Assembly (NCBI GenBank): GCA_041859045.1 | Contig: JBHELB010000053.1 | Span: forward strand, 81,664 to 145,663 | DNA length: 64,000 nt | Direction of reading: 5' to 3' | Origin: JBHELB01 sp041859045 | GTDB lineage: Bacteria > Hydrogenedentota > Hydrogenedentia > Hydrogenedentales > SLHB01 | In this document: piece after piece, positions 6,893 to 15,533 of the stretch | How the letters are laid out: each line of letters opens with the position of its first letter | Position numbering within the stretch: the first letter of the stretch is position 1 | The notes under the pieces: model-generated | Databases searched by the model: none | Seen by the model: only the letters and a program-made list of their open reading frames with translations | What the model was told of the DNA's origin: nothing | Position numbers and translations under genes: made by a program

Positions 6893-9478
6893 ATGAACTC
6901 AGTGCCTGTCTCAAGTCCAATCGTCAACGCCGAGTGGGAAACGCGCATCGACGCGCTTCTCGCGCAAATGACCATAGAGGAAAAGGCTGGTCAATTGAAT
7001 CAGGCGGGCCTGGGTGACTTTGAGTCGTACATCAGCGGCCCCACCGGTCTCGGCCACGTTGTGCTGCAGCACTATGGTGGCGTCTCCGCGCGGCAGGCCG
7101 TCGAACGGGCGAATGAATTGCAGCGAATGGCCGCCAACACGCGCCTTGGCATTCCTCTACTGATCGGCGCGGACGGCATCCTGGACGCCCGCGTGCTCGA
7201 GGCGACGACGTTTCCTCAATTAATTAGCCAAGGCAGTACCTGGAATCCGGCGCTGATTGAACAACTGTATGCCGTACTTGGGCGTGAGATGCGCGCCTTG
7301 GGGTATGGACGCACCTTTGCGCCGGACCTTGGCGTTGCGCGCGATCCACGCTTCGGGCGAACGGGCGAGACATTCAGCGAAGACACTTGGTTTAACGCGC
7401 GCATGGGCGCGGCCGCGGTCCGCGGCCTTCAAGGCGAAGGCGTGATGGCTACGGTAAAGCACTTTGCGGCGTACAACGACACCGTGGGCGGACGCGATTC
7501 CGCGGCCATGGATGTTTCCGAGCGGGCGTTGCGCGAGGTCTACCTGCCGCCATTCCGTGCAGCCGTCGATGAAGGCGTGGGCGCAGTCATGTGCGCGTAC
7601 CATGCGGTCAATGGCGTTCCCTGCGTCAGCAACGACACCCTCCTCACGCACATCCTGCGCGAGGAATGGGGTTTTGAAGGAATGGTCGTCACCGATTTCA
7701 TCAACATCGAGCGCCTCCATCATGGCCAGCGCTGCACCCATACCTTCGGCGAAGCGATCGCTATGGCCTATACAGCGGGCGTCGATATTCATGATCACGA
7801 TTCCGGCGAGGATTTCGCCGCGCAATTGGCGGAACTTGTCCGCTCGGGCGCGCTCGAGGAAACGGTGCTCGACCGCTCCGTACGCCGCGTGCTGCGCGCG
7901 AAGTTCCGGCTTGGACTTTTCGACAGAGTGCACAGCGATCCTGAGCATGCTGTAGCGACCGTCGGCTGCGCGGAACATCGCGAAGTGGCGCGCCAGATAG
8001 CGCGAGAATCACTCGTACTACTCAAAAATGACCGCGACCTGCTGCCGTTTTCAAAGGACCTGCGCAAGCTTGCGGTGATTGGCCCGAACGCCGATGCCCT
8101 GCGCCACCAACTCGGCGTCTGGGTCAAAGACGTACCGCCACAATGGGAATCGCTGCACGTGACGGTCCTGGAAGGCCTCCGCAGACTCATCGGCGAACAC
8201 GTGCAGATCGAGTATGCGCAGGGGTGCCCTGTGAATCGCATTTACCAAACCGTCGCACCAAATGCAGTTACCATCGACGGCACAACGCCAGGACTGCGCG
8301 TCGCCTTTTTCCCGAACGGCGGCTTCGAAATGCCCCCCGCTCTTGAGCGTACCGACCTGGAGCCCGCCTTTGACTGGAGCAAGGAGAATCCGGTCGCGTC
8401 AGCGCCAAATAAAGGCTTTGCCGTACGCTGGAGCGGACTGCTGCGCGCGCCCGCTTCGGGACTCTACCGGTTTAGCCCCAGCGCGGGGATGGGGGTGCGC
8501 ATTTGGGTCGGCGGAATACCCGTGATCGACGCATGGGATTGGAAAGACGGCCCGGCGCTGGGATTCCTCGAGTTGACTGCCGAACGTGCATATGAGCTTT
8601 TGGTCGAATACCGTTGTTTCGACAACGCCCCGAAGTTCAGTCTCACCATTGAGCACGAAATCCCCGCACGGGACGGTATTCCTGAGGCGGTGGCGCTTGC
8701 GCGCGACGCGGACGCGGTGGTTTTGGTACTCGGCGACAGTCCCGATCTCAATGGCGAAATGCACGATCGCGCCGACCTTGCCCTCACGGGGCATCAGGAG
8801 GAACTTGCGCGCGCGGTGCTTGAGACGGACACGCCGACGGCTATCGTGCTTGTCAACGCGCGTCCACTGACCATCGAGCGCCTGGTCAGCGAGGCGTCCG
8901 CCGTGCTCGAGGCGTGGAACCCCGGCGAGGAAGGCGGAACCGCCGTAGCGGAGGCGTTGTTCGGCGATTACACCCCCGGCGGTAAGCTGACAATGACTTG
9001 GCCGCGCTCTGTGGGGCAGTTGCCCGTCTACTACAACCAAGAACCCGGCTGGCACGGCGGTGCCTATGCCTGCGGTACCCCCTCCGCCCCGCTGTTTCCG
9101 TTCGGCTATGGTCTGAGCTACACCCGGTTCGCCTACACAGCGTTGCGTTGCTCGAAGGAGACGCTCCGCCCCGGGGAGAGTATCGAGGTCACGGTTGACG
9201 TCACAAACACAGGAACTCGGCGCGGCGATGAGGTCGTGCAACTGTACATTCGAGACGAAGTCGCGACCGTGGTGCGCCCAGTGAAGGAGCTTCGCGGATT
9301 TCAGCGCATCACGCTGACTCCCGGGGAAACCCGCCACGTCGTATTCACGCTCGGTCCCGACGATTTCGCCTTTTACAACCGCGCGATGCAGCGCGTGCTA
9401 GAACCCGGGGTGTTCGAGATTATGGTTGGAGGCGACTCCATCCACGTGCTGCGGACGTTTGTCCGGCTCCATGGGTAG
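6893..9478 (+). CDS. Glycoside hydrolase family 3 beta-glycosidase with PA14 domain
   Basis: The 861-residue enzyme has the GH3 layout. An N-terminal TIM barrel carries the probable nucleophile D268 in VVTDFINIERL. The alpha/beta sandwich is interrupted by a PA14 domain (APASGLYRFSPSAGMGVRIW). The sandwich resumes with NGEMHDRADLAL, which would hold the acid/base Glu. A C-terminal fibronectin-III-like domain (VTVDVTNTGTRRGDEVVQLY) closes the protein. ATG at 6893 is preferred because GGAGGA stands four bases upstream and the GH3 homology begins right after it. No signal peptide is seen, so it probably hydrolyses imported or periplasm-released oligosaccharides. PA14-containing GH3 enzymes are mostly beta-glucosidases or beta-xylosidases. 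Confidence 0.92.
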   Translation: MNSVPVSSPIVNAEWETRIDALLAQMTIEEKAGQLNQAGLGDFESYISGPTGLGHVVLQHYGGVSARQAVERANELQRMAANTRLGIPLLIGADGILDARVLEATTFPQLISQGSTWNPALIEQLYAVLGREMRALGYGRTFAPDLGVARDPRFGRTGETFSEDTWFNARMGAAAVRGLQGEGVMATVKHFAAYNDTVGGRDSAAMDVSERALREVYLPPFRAAVDEGVGAVMCAYHAVNGVPCVSNDTLLTHILREEWGFEGMVVTDFINIERLHHGQRCTHTFGEAIAMAYTAGVDIHDHDSGEDFAAQLAELVRSGALEETVLDRSVRRVLRAKFRLGLFDRVHSDPEHAVATVGCAEHREVARQIARESLVLLKNDRDLLPFSKDLRKLAVIGPNADALRHQLGVWVKDVPPQWESLHVTVLEGLRRLIGEHVQIEYAQGCPVNRIYQTVAPNAVTIDGTTPGLRVAFFPNGGFEMPPALERTDLEPAFDWSKENPVASAPNKGFAVRWSGLLRAPASGLYRFSPSAGMGVRIWVGGIPVIDAWDWKDGPALGFLELTAERAYELLVEYRCFDNAPKFSLTIEHEIPARDGIPEAVALARDADAVVLVLGDSPDLNGEMHDRADLALTGHQEELARAVLETDTPTAIVLVNARPLTIERLVSEASAVLEAWNPGEEGGTAVAEALFGDYTPGGKLTMTWPRSVGQLPVYYNQEPGWHGGAYACGTPSAPLFPFGYGLSYTRFAYTALRCSKETLRPGESIEVTVDVTNTGTRRGDEVVQLYIRDEVATVVRPVKELRGFQRITLTPGETRHVVFTLGPDDFAFYNRAMQRVLEPGVFEIMVGGDSIHVLRTFVRLHG

Positions 9479-9817
9479 GCGTTTCACCCCGGAATCCTCT
9501 ATCTAGACTGCGCCCAAGAGGGAATACTGCCTGAATGCGTTGGCTAGTATTCCCAGCATGGAGGGGCCTGTGCCAGTTCCTGGTCGCAATGACAGATTCT
9601 TGCCGCCTTTTCTCTTTTTTTCTACTCCAGAGAAAAATAAAATTTTCCAATTTAAACAAAATTTACTGTATACTGACAACAGAATACTGAAAGAGTGCGT
9701 AAAAAACACCAGCGAAAAGCGTAAGACCGCTCTGGTACACGACTTGCTCCTTTAGGAGATTGTGGTACCATCGAGCCGTCAGACGTGCCGCATGCGACGC
9801 GGCAGCGAAAGGGAGCC
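9479..9817. other. AT-rich intergenic region upstream of the pilin cluster
   Basis: No gene is supported here. It holds a perfect 9-bp inverted repeat (GGGAATACT at 9520-9528, AGTATTCCC at 9546-9554) with a 17-base spacer and no T tract, so it does not look like a standard terminator. An AT-rich island follows (about 9598-9690) with TATACT at 9669-9674 as a possible -10 box. It probably contains the promoter of the pilin-like operon. Confidence 0.5.
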
Positions 9818-10297
9818 ATGAGCGTTCAGAAGACAGCGGTGATAGGTAGGCGCAAGCGCCTGCCCGTTGAGCCTCGGTACAGCCGTGAACGGGGCGATGA
9901 GGGAATGACCCTGATCGAACTCATGATCGCGGCAGGCATCGCCGCGATTGCCTTTGTGTTGCTGTCGGGCTCGCTGATGTCCATCGCCACGACCAACGCC
10001 ACAACGGACGACCACGCTACGGCGGCGATTCACGTCAACAGCGTCATGGAAGAGATTCGCCCGCTGGACCGCGTGGGGCTTTTGGCGTATGCGCCCCCGG
10101 CGTTTCGCGGCTTGGGCGCCTCAGAGCAGGTTGCCGTTCAGATTCAAGACGCGGCCGGAAACTGGGTGAATCTCCCGGCGCCGGCTTTGGCCCCGGCCCC
10201 GCCGAATCCGGCCCGGCTCCGGGTGACGGTGGCCTGGCTCGACAACCACGGGCGCAATCAGCAAGTACGCGTTGGCACGGAAAAATACTGGTGGTGA
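9818..10297 (+). CDS. PilV/GspI-like minor prepilin
   Basis: The 159-residue protein has a type IV prepilin start after a 28-residue leader: EGMTLIELMIAAGIAAIAF, with Glu five residues into the mature hydrophobic helix. The leader peptidase would cut before Met or nearby. The mature part is small and its end (WLDNHGRNQQVRV) resembles PilV/GspI minor pilins. ATG at 9818 follows AAAGGGAG at good spacing; the in-frame ATG at 9785 lacks one. It is the first gene of a five-gene operon; the next ATG is one base after its stop. The role is probably priming or tip of a pilus or pseudopilus. Confidence 0.8.
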   Translation: MSVQKTAVIGRRKRLPVEPRYSRERGDEGMTLIELMIAAGIAAIAFVLLSGSLMSIATTNATTDDHATAAIHVNSVMEEIRPLDRVGLLAYAPPAFRGLGASEQVAVQIQDAAGNWVNLPAPALAPAPPNPARLRVTVAWLDNHGRNQQVRVGTEKYWW

Positions 10298-10298
10298 T

Positions 10299-10916
10299 AT
10301 GAAAACACGCGGTTTCACTCTGCTTGAAGTCATGATTTCGGTGAGCATCCTCACCGTAGTCGGCGGATTACTGCTGCTCCTGGTGATGGGCGTAGGCCGC
10401 GCGGCGCGTGTACAGGAAGCGCAAGTCACCACGCAGGACGACGCCCGCAGCGCCATGCGCACGTTGGAGCGTGAGGTGCGTGAGGCTGCGCGCAGCTCCA
10501 TCAACTGGGCGAACTTGCCCGGCCGCACGCTGACCTTCCGTCAGGCGGAAGACGTGGACGGCAACGGAACGGCGGTCGATGTCGGCATCAATCTCGAACT
10601 GGGCCCTGTCGTCCAGGTGTTTATCGACACCGCCGATCTGAACGGTGACCGCCAGACGACCTCCCAGTTGCTGATGGTGGAAGGAAACCGGATAACGGTC
10701 CTCGCCAGCGATATTCGCCCCGACGAGGACGCCAACAACAACAACGTGTTGGACGCGGGAGAGGATCGGGATAACAACGGACGTCTGGACCGCGGCGTCC
10801 TGTTTGCTCCACGCGGAACTGGAATTGTCATGCAAATTCAAACGCAGCGCCGCTCAGATCCACAAGGACCGCTCATCCGGTCCGAGCTGCAACAAATCGT
10901 GGTCCCGAGGAACTAA
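10299..10916 (+). CDS. PilW/GspJ-like minor prepilin with Asp/Asn-rich insert
   Basis: The 205-residue protein begins MKTRGFTLLEVMISVSILTV, a canonical class III signal (G-FTLLE). The leader peptidase would cleave after Gly5. The rest matches the minor pilin PilW/GspJ type, with REVREAARSS after the helix. Residues near 146-165 form an Asp/Asn-rich stretch (DEDANNNNVLDAGEDRDNNG) resembling a calcium-binding thrombospondin-3 or EF-hand-like loop. ATG lies one base after the PilV-like stop, so translation is coupled. The following gene starts two bases after its stop. Confidence 0.8.
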   Translation: MKTRGFTLLEVMISVSILTVVGGLLLLLVMGVGRAARVQEAQVTTQDDARSAMRTLEREVREAARSSINWANLPGRTLTFRQAEDVDGNGTAVDVGINLELGPVVQVFIDTADLNGDRQTTSQLLMVEGNRITVLASDIRPDEDANNNNVLDAGEDRDNNGRLDRGVLFAPRGTGIVMQIQTQRRSDPQGPLIRSELQQIVVPRN

Positions 10917-10918
10917 CT

Positions 10919-12586
10919 ATGAACAAAACATCCCGGGCTTCCGAAGAAGGCATCGCGCTGCTGACGGCGACAATCTTCATCGCCGTGGCGGCGGTCGCGC
11001 TCACCGCGCTCACCTTGCGCGTGGTGAACCAGAACAACGACGTGCGGCAGTTCATCAACTACAGCGACTGCTTCCAGGGTGTCGAAGCGGGCACCGCGCA
11101 AAGTATCGTCTCGTTGTCCAACGGCGGCACAGGAAACATCGGTACTGGCGCATGGGTGCGTCCCGCCGGGACTACGGCGTGGCCGTCATTCGACGATCCC
11201 GGCGTGGCCCCGCTCACGCTGCCGGATATGCCCCGGGTGCAGTTCATGGCCGCTGCCGTGAACTGGGCGACCGATGGCGTGGACAACAACGGCGATGGCG
11301 TGATCGACGGTCCGGAGGAGCGAGGCGTGTTTACGGTCTTCTCCACGGCCCGCGATTCCGGCGTTGTTCGTTCCTCCGAAACCATCTACCGCGCCTTTGA
11401 CGTCAACGTCTGGCGCAATGCCATTTTCGCCGGCTCCGGACAGGCCGGTGGCCTCATCAACGGCAACGTGAGTATTCACGGTTCAGTCCACTTGCTGGGA
11501 TCGAACCTTCCCGCAGGCGGCACCGCCATCGCCGCGATTGATCTCGGCGGCACAAGCCTTATCCACAACAATTACGTGGGAATTACCGCCGACCTGAGTT
11601 CCCGAATCCCTCAACTTCCCAAAGGCGTTTTCAACGGCGAAGTTATCGATACCTTGGCGGCCAAGCTGCGTGTCAAGCGCGGACTTGTGGGTACTTCAGG
11701 CAATTCGGAAATCGGTGAACCGCAAGTCGCGGGCAATGGCTACAAAGAAACTATGGACGGAACCTACGTGAGCGACGGCTGGACGGGTACGTCCGTAACA
11801 CCCGACGGCGGGCGCGGCGACCCGACCAATGTCTACAGCGATAACGGCTGGGATACGAACTACGACCTCGGCGACCGTGTGCCCTTCCCAACGCTCAACT
11901 CGGACTGGCGCGACCCGGTGACAGGTAACACCGTCCTGAATCCGGCCACGGGCGTCAACTACACGCACGCCGAATTCGTGCAGACACTTTCGAGCACGCC
12001 GTACAACGGCAATATCACGATCAAGGCCAATCAAAGTTTCTATTACAACGCGACGCGTCCCGGAGATGCCCTGGCGCAGGCGGGCGCGCGGCTGGCCACG
12101 GATGACTACATTTACTATGACTCGAACGCCAAGCAGCTCTTCATCAATGGGAATATCCAAATTAACGGTTCGTTGGCGATCTCGCGCGGCGCCGGCAACG
12201 ACAAGACCATCTACTACCGTGGCCGCGCGGCTCTCTTAGTCAACGGCGATGTCACGCTCGATACGGACCTTTACGCCGGTGCCCAGAACGAGTCGGGTGT
12301 GAATGTGTTCCCCAAGAACAATTGCCTGGGCATCATGGCCAGCGGCAATATGACGGTCGGTTCGCTCTCTCAACTGAAGCTGATGGGCGCGTTCTACGCA
12401 CAGGGGCAGATTCAGTCGCTCAAACAAACCATCGTGACGGGAACGTTTGTCTCCAACTACTTCAACATGGGCACAAACGTGCCCGAGATTTACCAGGTCC
12501 CGATCTTGGCCGATAACCTTCCTTACGGCATGATCGGTGCCTATCCCATCTGGGTCTTCAGCCCAGTTTCCTGGAGAGAATTGTAG
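10919..12586 (+). CDS. PilX-like pilus assembly protein, large
   Basis: The 555-residue protein has a single N-terminal hydrophobic helix (EEGIALLTATIFIAVAAVAL) of the PilX type, without the canonical FTLIE. An extended, beta-rich, Asn/Gly-rich exported domain follows, with several segments such as NGNVSIHGSVHLLG and NGNIQINGSLAISRG that look like beta-helix turns. Near 120 residues in there is a possible calcium loop (DGVDNNGDGVIDGPEE). It is much larger than classical PilX (about 200 residues). It is in the same operon as the PilV- and PilW-like genes, and its stop lies one base before the next ATG. Probably a pilus-tip or surface protein. Confidence 0.7.
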   Translation: MNKTSRASEEGIALLTATIFIAVAAVALTALTLRVVNQNNDVRQFINYSDCFQGVEAGTAQSIVSLSNGGTGNIGTGAWVRPAGTTAWPSFDDPGVAPLTLPDMPRVQFMAAAVNWATDGVDNNGDGVIDGPEERGVFTVFSTARDSGVVRSSETIYRAFDVNVWRNAIFAGSGQAGGLINGNVSIHGSVHLLGSNLPAGGTAIAAIDLGGTSLIHNNYVGITADLSSRIPQLPKGVFNGEVIDTLAAKLRVKRGLVGTSGNSEIGEPQVAGNGYKETMDGTYVSDGWTGTSVTPDGGRGDPTNVYSDNGWDTNYDLGDRVPFPTLNSDWRDPVTGNTVLNPATGVNYTHAEFVQTLSSTPYNGNITIKANQSFYYNATRPGDALAQAGARLATDDYIYYDSNAKQLFINGNIQINGSLAISRGAGNDKTIYYRGRAALLVNGDVTLDTDLYAGAQNESGVNVFPKNNCLGIMASGNMTVGSLSQLKLMGAFYAQGQIQSLKQTIVTGTFVSNYFNMGTNVPEIYQVPILADNLPYGMIGAYPIWVFSPVSWREL

Positions 12587-12587
12587 A

Positions 12588-13118
12588 ATGGAAAACTCTG
12601 GCGCGACCCAATTCCTGCGCACCTACGGTGTGTTGATAGCGATTGCACTCCTCTGCGTCGCCCTGGGTGTCTACAAAGCGCAGTCCTCGGGTAAGGAATC
12701 CGCCCTGCGCGTGGATAACGCCCAGGCCGAAGCGGCCGCCTCGGCCCAAGCGACAGCGACCGATGACGACCCTTTTGCCAATCGTGACCGGAAGCAGGCG
12801 ATCGAGACCATTGCTCAACACCAGCAGGAACTCGACGCTGATCGCAAAGGGCCCAAAGCGCCATCGCTCCTGCTGGCCATGGGCAACCTCTACAGCCAGA
12901 AACTGCTCGACGACCAGGAGGCCGTTCGCTGTTATGAACTGCTGCTGATGGATTTCCCCGACTGGGAGGGCGCGGCGCAGGTCTATCCCTTCCTCGCATC
13001 GTGCTATAAGCGTCTCGGCGACAAGGAGAAGGAGAATTCCGTCTACAAGCGCATGATGGAGAAGTTTACGCCCGATACGAACGAGTATCAGTACGCGAAG
13101 GAACAGCTTGGGGCCTAA
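12588..13118 (+). CDS. Membrane-anchored tetratricopeptide-like protein
   Basis: The 176-residue protein has one N-terminal transmembrane helix (TYGVLIAIALLCVALGVYKA). An acidic/alanine-rich linker follows, then helical repeats of the TPR kind in the periplasm (LLLAMGNLYSQKLLDDQEAV and the WEGAAQVYPFLASCYKRLGD segment). The architecture resembles small anchored TPR proteins that scaffold pilus or outer-membrane assemblies. The start follows the PilX-like stop by one base. Length and position suggest an assembly accessory for the pilin-like proteins. No enzymatic motif is present. Confidence 0.7.
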   Translation: MENSGATQFLRTYGVLIAIALLCVALGVYKAQSSGKESALRVDNAQAEAAASAQATATDDDPFANRDRKQAIETIAQHQQELDADRKGPKAPSLLLAMGNLYSQKLLDDQEAVRCYELLLMDFPDWEGAAQVYPFLASCYKRLGDKEKENSVYKRMMEKFTPDTNEYQYAKEQLGA

Positions 13119-13134
13119 ATGGGGAGCACGTGGG

Positions 13135-13287
13135 ATGAAAGTGCAGGATTTCGCTTACCGGGTGTCGCTGAAGACGTTCGAACTGCTCGAACGCACGCAG
13201 CATTATAAGTTTCCAGATGAACTCAAAAAAGAGATCACGTCGAAGATCCTGGCGGACCTCGACGCGATCATCAAAGAGTCGAAATAA
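13135..13287 (+). CDS. Small conserved-looking helical protein, 50 residues
   Basis: A short frame, ATG at 13135 to TAA at 13285-13287, encodes a 50-residue charged helical protein (starts MKVQDFAYRVSLKTFELLER). GGGGAG eight bases upstream gives a good ribosome site, and the frame begins 16 bases after the TPR-protein stop, so it is a fifth cistron. It ends ten bases before the convergent phosphatase stop. It has no membrane helix or known motif. The codon use looks coding. Function unknown, possibly a regulator or small partner of the pilin cluster. Confidence 0.6.
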   Translation: MKVQDFAYRVSLKTFELLERTQHYKFPDELKKEITSKILADLDAIIKESK

Positions 13288-13297
13288 CGCGCTACGC

Positions 13298-14650
13298 CTA
13301 GTGCAACGCCGCGCGCACGATCTGGGGTAACTCTGTGTTGTCCAGATAGGGGCCGCGGCGCTCATCTGTTTGATCCGCGAATGCAACGGCACGTTCAGCC
13401 CCGGCTCCGCGAATAAAGAACGGCACCAGGCTATTGGTGTGGTCCTTGCTGTTGAAGCGCAGCCCGGGCATGACGCCCTTGCCGCGATTTTCGACCTCGG
13501 TGTACTTGCCCTCTTCGCCCGCCCCAGTAACGTAGCCCGTCTCGTGGTCAGCCGTTACAATCAGCAGCGTTTCATCCCATCCGCCGTGCTTCTCAACCCA
13601 CGCAACGACCGACGCTACGGCTTTGTCGAAATCCACCTTTTCCTCGATCAGACGCCCGGGCTGATTCGAGTGCCCCGCCCAATCCACTGCGCCACCCTCA
13701 ATCATTACGACAAATCCCTTCGGATTATCGTCAAGCACATTCAACGCCGCCTGCGTGGCTTCGGTAAGCGTCGGCGAAGTCGACAGCAGCGGCACCGCAA
13801 ACGCCGGAGCATTGGCCTCTCCCCCGCGCCCCTGCTGAAACGTATTGGCGACCGGCGCAATACCAAGCAGGCGTTTGGGCGCTGGCCCCTCCGCCAGGCG
13901 CTGGAGCCCCGCCCGGGTGTCCACCAAGGTCCACGGGTCCGGCTTTCCGTCTCCGTCGGCATCGCCGCCCATCGTGCCCGCCTGAATCGCGGCCCAGGTT
14001 TCAGTTCCGCCTACGTACCGGTAGGCCTTCTTGTTCTTCGTGTCCGAGGGCTTGCCGTCGTTATCGAATTTCGGATGTCCCGCGCCGATGATCACGTCGA
14101 GCGCGGTTTCGGACAACATCTGGTTGGCAATCTCCTCATATTCGCCCCGGCTGTCCGCGTGCGCGGAGAAGCCTGCGGGCGTCGCGTGGCTCAGCGGCAC
14201 CGACGTCACCACGCCCGTCGATTTGCCCAACGCCTCGGCGTCTTCAAGAATGTTCCTCAACGGTTTCTTATCGGCATCGACGCCGATGTATCCATTCTTG
14301 GTCTTTACCCCGGTCGCCATCGTCGTCGCGGCCGCGGCGGAGTCGGTCGCGCCGTTCTGCACGTAGGCGAAATCCCCCCACGCCTTCGCGGAATCGTAGC
14401 TTCCCTCAACCGAAAAAGTGCTCATGTAGTACTTTGTGAAGTCCGCGAACAGCGGGTCCGGGGCCGAGCCGTGGGAATACGTGCGCGCCGCTTCCACCGC
14501 CCCTTGGCCGCAGCCGTCCGCGATCATGACAATCACGTTGCGGGCGCGCTCCGGCTTCCCATCCGCATGAAGTGTGGTGCACGAAGTCACCAGAATCAGG
14601 CAAAATGCCGCCAAAGAACCCAGTATCGCGCTTGAAAATGCCCGAGACAT
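13298..14650 (-). CDS. Alkaline phosphatase, lipoprotein (PhoA superfamily)
   Basis: The 450-residue enzyme has a lipoprotein signal (ILVTSC, acylated Cys24). The alkaline phosphatase motifs follow: metal-binding D45 in MIADG, the nucleophile pocket D103-S104-A-A-A, VEGGAVDWAGHSN for metal and phosphate binding, and TADHETGYVTG near the C-terminus. The length fits the family. ATG at 14650 follows AGGAGAAA at good spacing; a longer frame starts at 14677. It probably releases phosphate from organic esters at the cell envelope. It is convergent with the pilin operon and divergent from the act-cox operon. Confidence 0.9.
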   Translation of the reverse strand: MSRAFSSAILGSLAAFCLILVTSCTTLHADGKPERARNVIVMIADGCGQGAVEAARTYSHGSAPDPLFADFTKYYMSTFSVEGSYDSAKAWGDFAYVQNGATDSAAAATTMATGVKTKNGYIGVDADKKPLRNILEDAEALGKSTGVVTSVPLSHATPAGFSAHADSRGEYEEIANQMLSETALDVIIGAGHPKFDNDGKPSDTKNKKAYRYVGGTETWAAIQAGTMGGDADGDGKPDPWTLVDTRAGLQRLAEGPAPKRLLGIAPVANTFQQGRGGEANAPAFAVPLLSTSPTLTEATQAALNVLDDNPKGFVVMIEGGAVDWAGHSNQPGRLIEEKVDFDKAVASVVAWVEKHGGWDETLLIVTADHETGYVTGAGEEGKYTEVENRGKGVMPGLRFNSKDHTNSLVPFFIRGAGAERAVAFADQTDERRGPYLDNTELPQIVRAALH

Positions 14651-14876
14651 GCGATTTCTCCTTCCCCACGGGTGCACTGGCGCGAAATGCGCCTTTCGCC
14701 CGGCAATGGCCGCCAGAATACTCCTCCGTTCGCCTCAAGAAAAGAAACTTCTCTCCCCCCGCCTCTCTATTCCCGGGTCTTGGGCATAATTGCCTGCCCT
14801 CGCGCGTTTTAGGGGGCGAACGCCTTGACATAAGGCAGTCGTAGGGGCGGGTAGTACGCGAAGAAAGGGGTATGGA

Positions 14877-15533
14877 GTGGCTCAACTTTTTCGACCGGCG
14901 GCGAACACGCTATTTCGCGTCGGTATAGTCGGAGGAATTCTGTTCGCCCTGCTGGGAACGCTGGCGGCGGGTGTCGCCTACCGGTCGGCATACGTCACTC
15001 AAGTAAATATTCCCCGCGCCCAGCCCGTTCCCTTTAGCCATAAGCACCACGTCACCGACCTTGGGCTGGACTGCCGCCTGTGCCACACGACGGTAGAGCA
15101 CAGCGCGTTCGCAGGGATGCCCTCGACCGAGACGTGCATGACCTGTCACTCGCAGATCTGGGCCAACGCCCCGAACGTGAAACCCATTCACGAGAGTTGG
15201 GAAAGCGGGAAACCCATCGAATGGACGCGGGTGAATGATCTTCCCGATTTCGTCTACTTCGACCACAGCATTCACGTGCAAAAAGGCGTGGGGTGCGCGA
15301 CGTGCCACGGCCCTGTGGATCAAATGCCTCTGACGTACAAAGCCCGATCGCTTCATATGCAATGGTGTCTTGACTGTCATCGCGATCCCGCTCAGTACCT
15401 GCGCCCGCAGGAGGAAATATTCAACATGAACTATGCGCCTCCGGCGGATCAGCGGGCGTTGGGTGAGCAATTGGTGCAGCAGAACGGTATCGCGAAAGAC
15501 CAGTTGACCAACTGCTCGGTATGCCATCGATGA
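14877..15533 (+). CDS. actA: ACIII pentahaem cytochrome c subunit ActA
   Basis: The 218-residue protein has one N-terminal transmembrane helix (RVGIVGGILFALLGTLAAGV) and five c-haem motifs: CRLCH, CMTCH, CATCH, CLDCH and CSVCH. That is the signature of ActA, the multihaem subunit of alternative complex III (quinol:cytochrome c/oxidase oxidoreductase). The GTG start follows AAAGGGG by six bases. A TTGACA at 14825-14830 lies upstream, without a convincing -10 box. It begins the operon, and its stop overlaps the start of actB. The frame and haem motifs are seen; the complex assignment rests on the following genes. Confidence 0.92.
   Translation: MAQLFRPAANTLFRVGIVGGILFALLGTLAAGVAYRSAYVTQVNIPRAQPVPFSHKHHVTDLGLDCRLCHTTVEHSAFAGMPSTETCMTCHSQIWANAPNVKPIHESWESGKPIEWTRVNDLPDFVYFDHSIHVQKGVGCATCHGPVDQMPLTYKARSLHMQWCLDCHRDPAQYLRPQEEIFNMNYAPPADQRALGEQLVQQNGIAKDQLTNCSVCHR

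Noticed and set aside
8399..9337. A 312-codon minus-strand open frame
   Set aside because: Antisense to the GH3 gene, with composition typical of reversed GC-rich coding sequence.
13370..14635. A 421-codon plus-strand open frame
   Set aside because: It is antisense to the alkaline phosphatase gene, whose motifs are clear. The translation is Arg-rich and without motifs.
14825..14850. Possible promoter for the act-cox operon
   Set aside because: TTGACA at 14825-14830 is good, but no acceptable -10 box stands 16-18 bases downstream, so I do not list it as a promoter.
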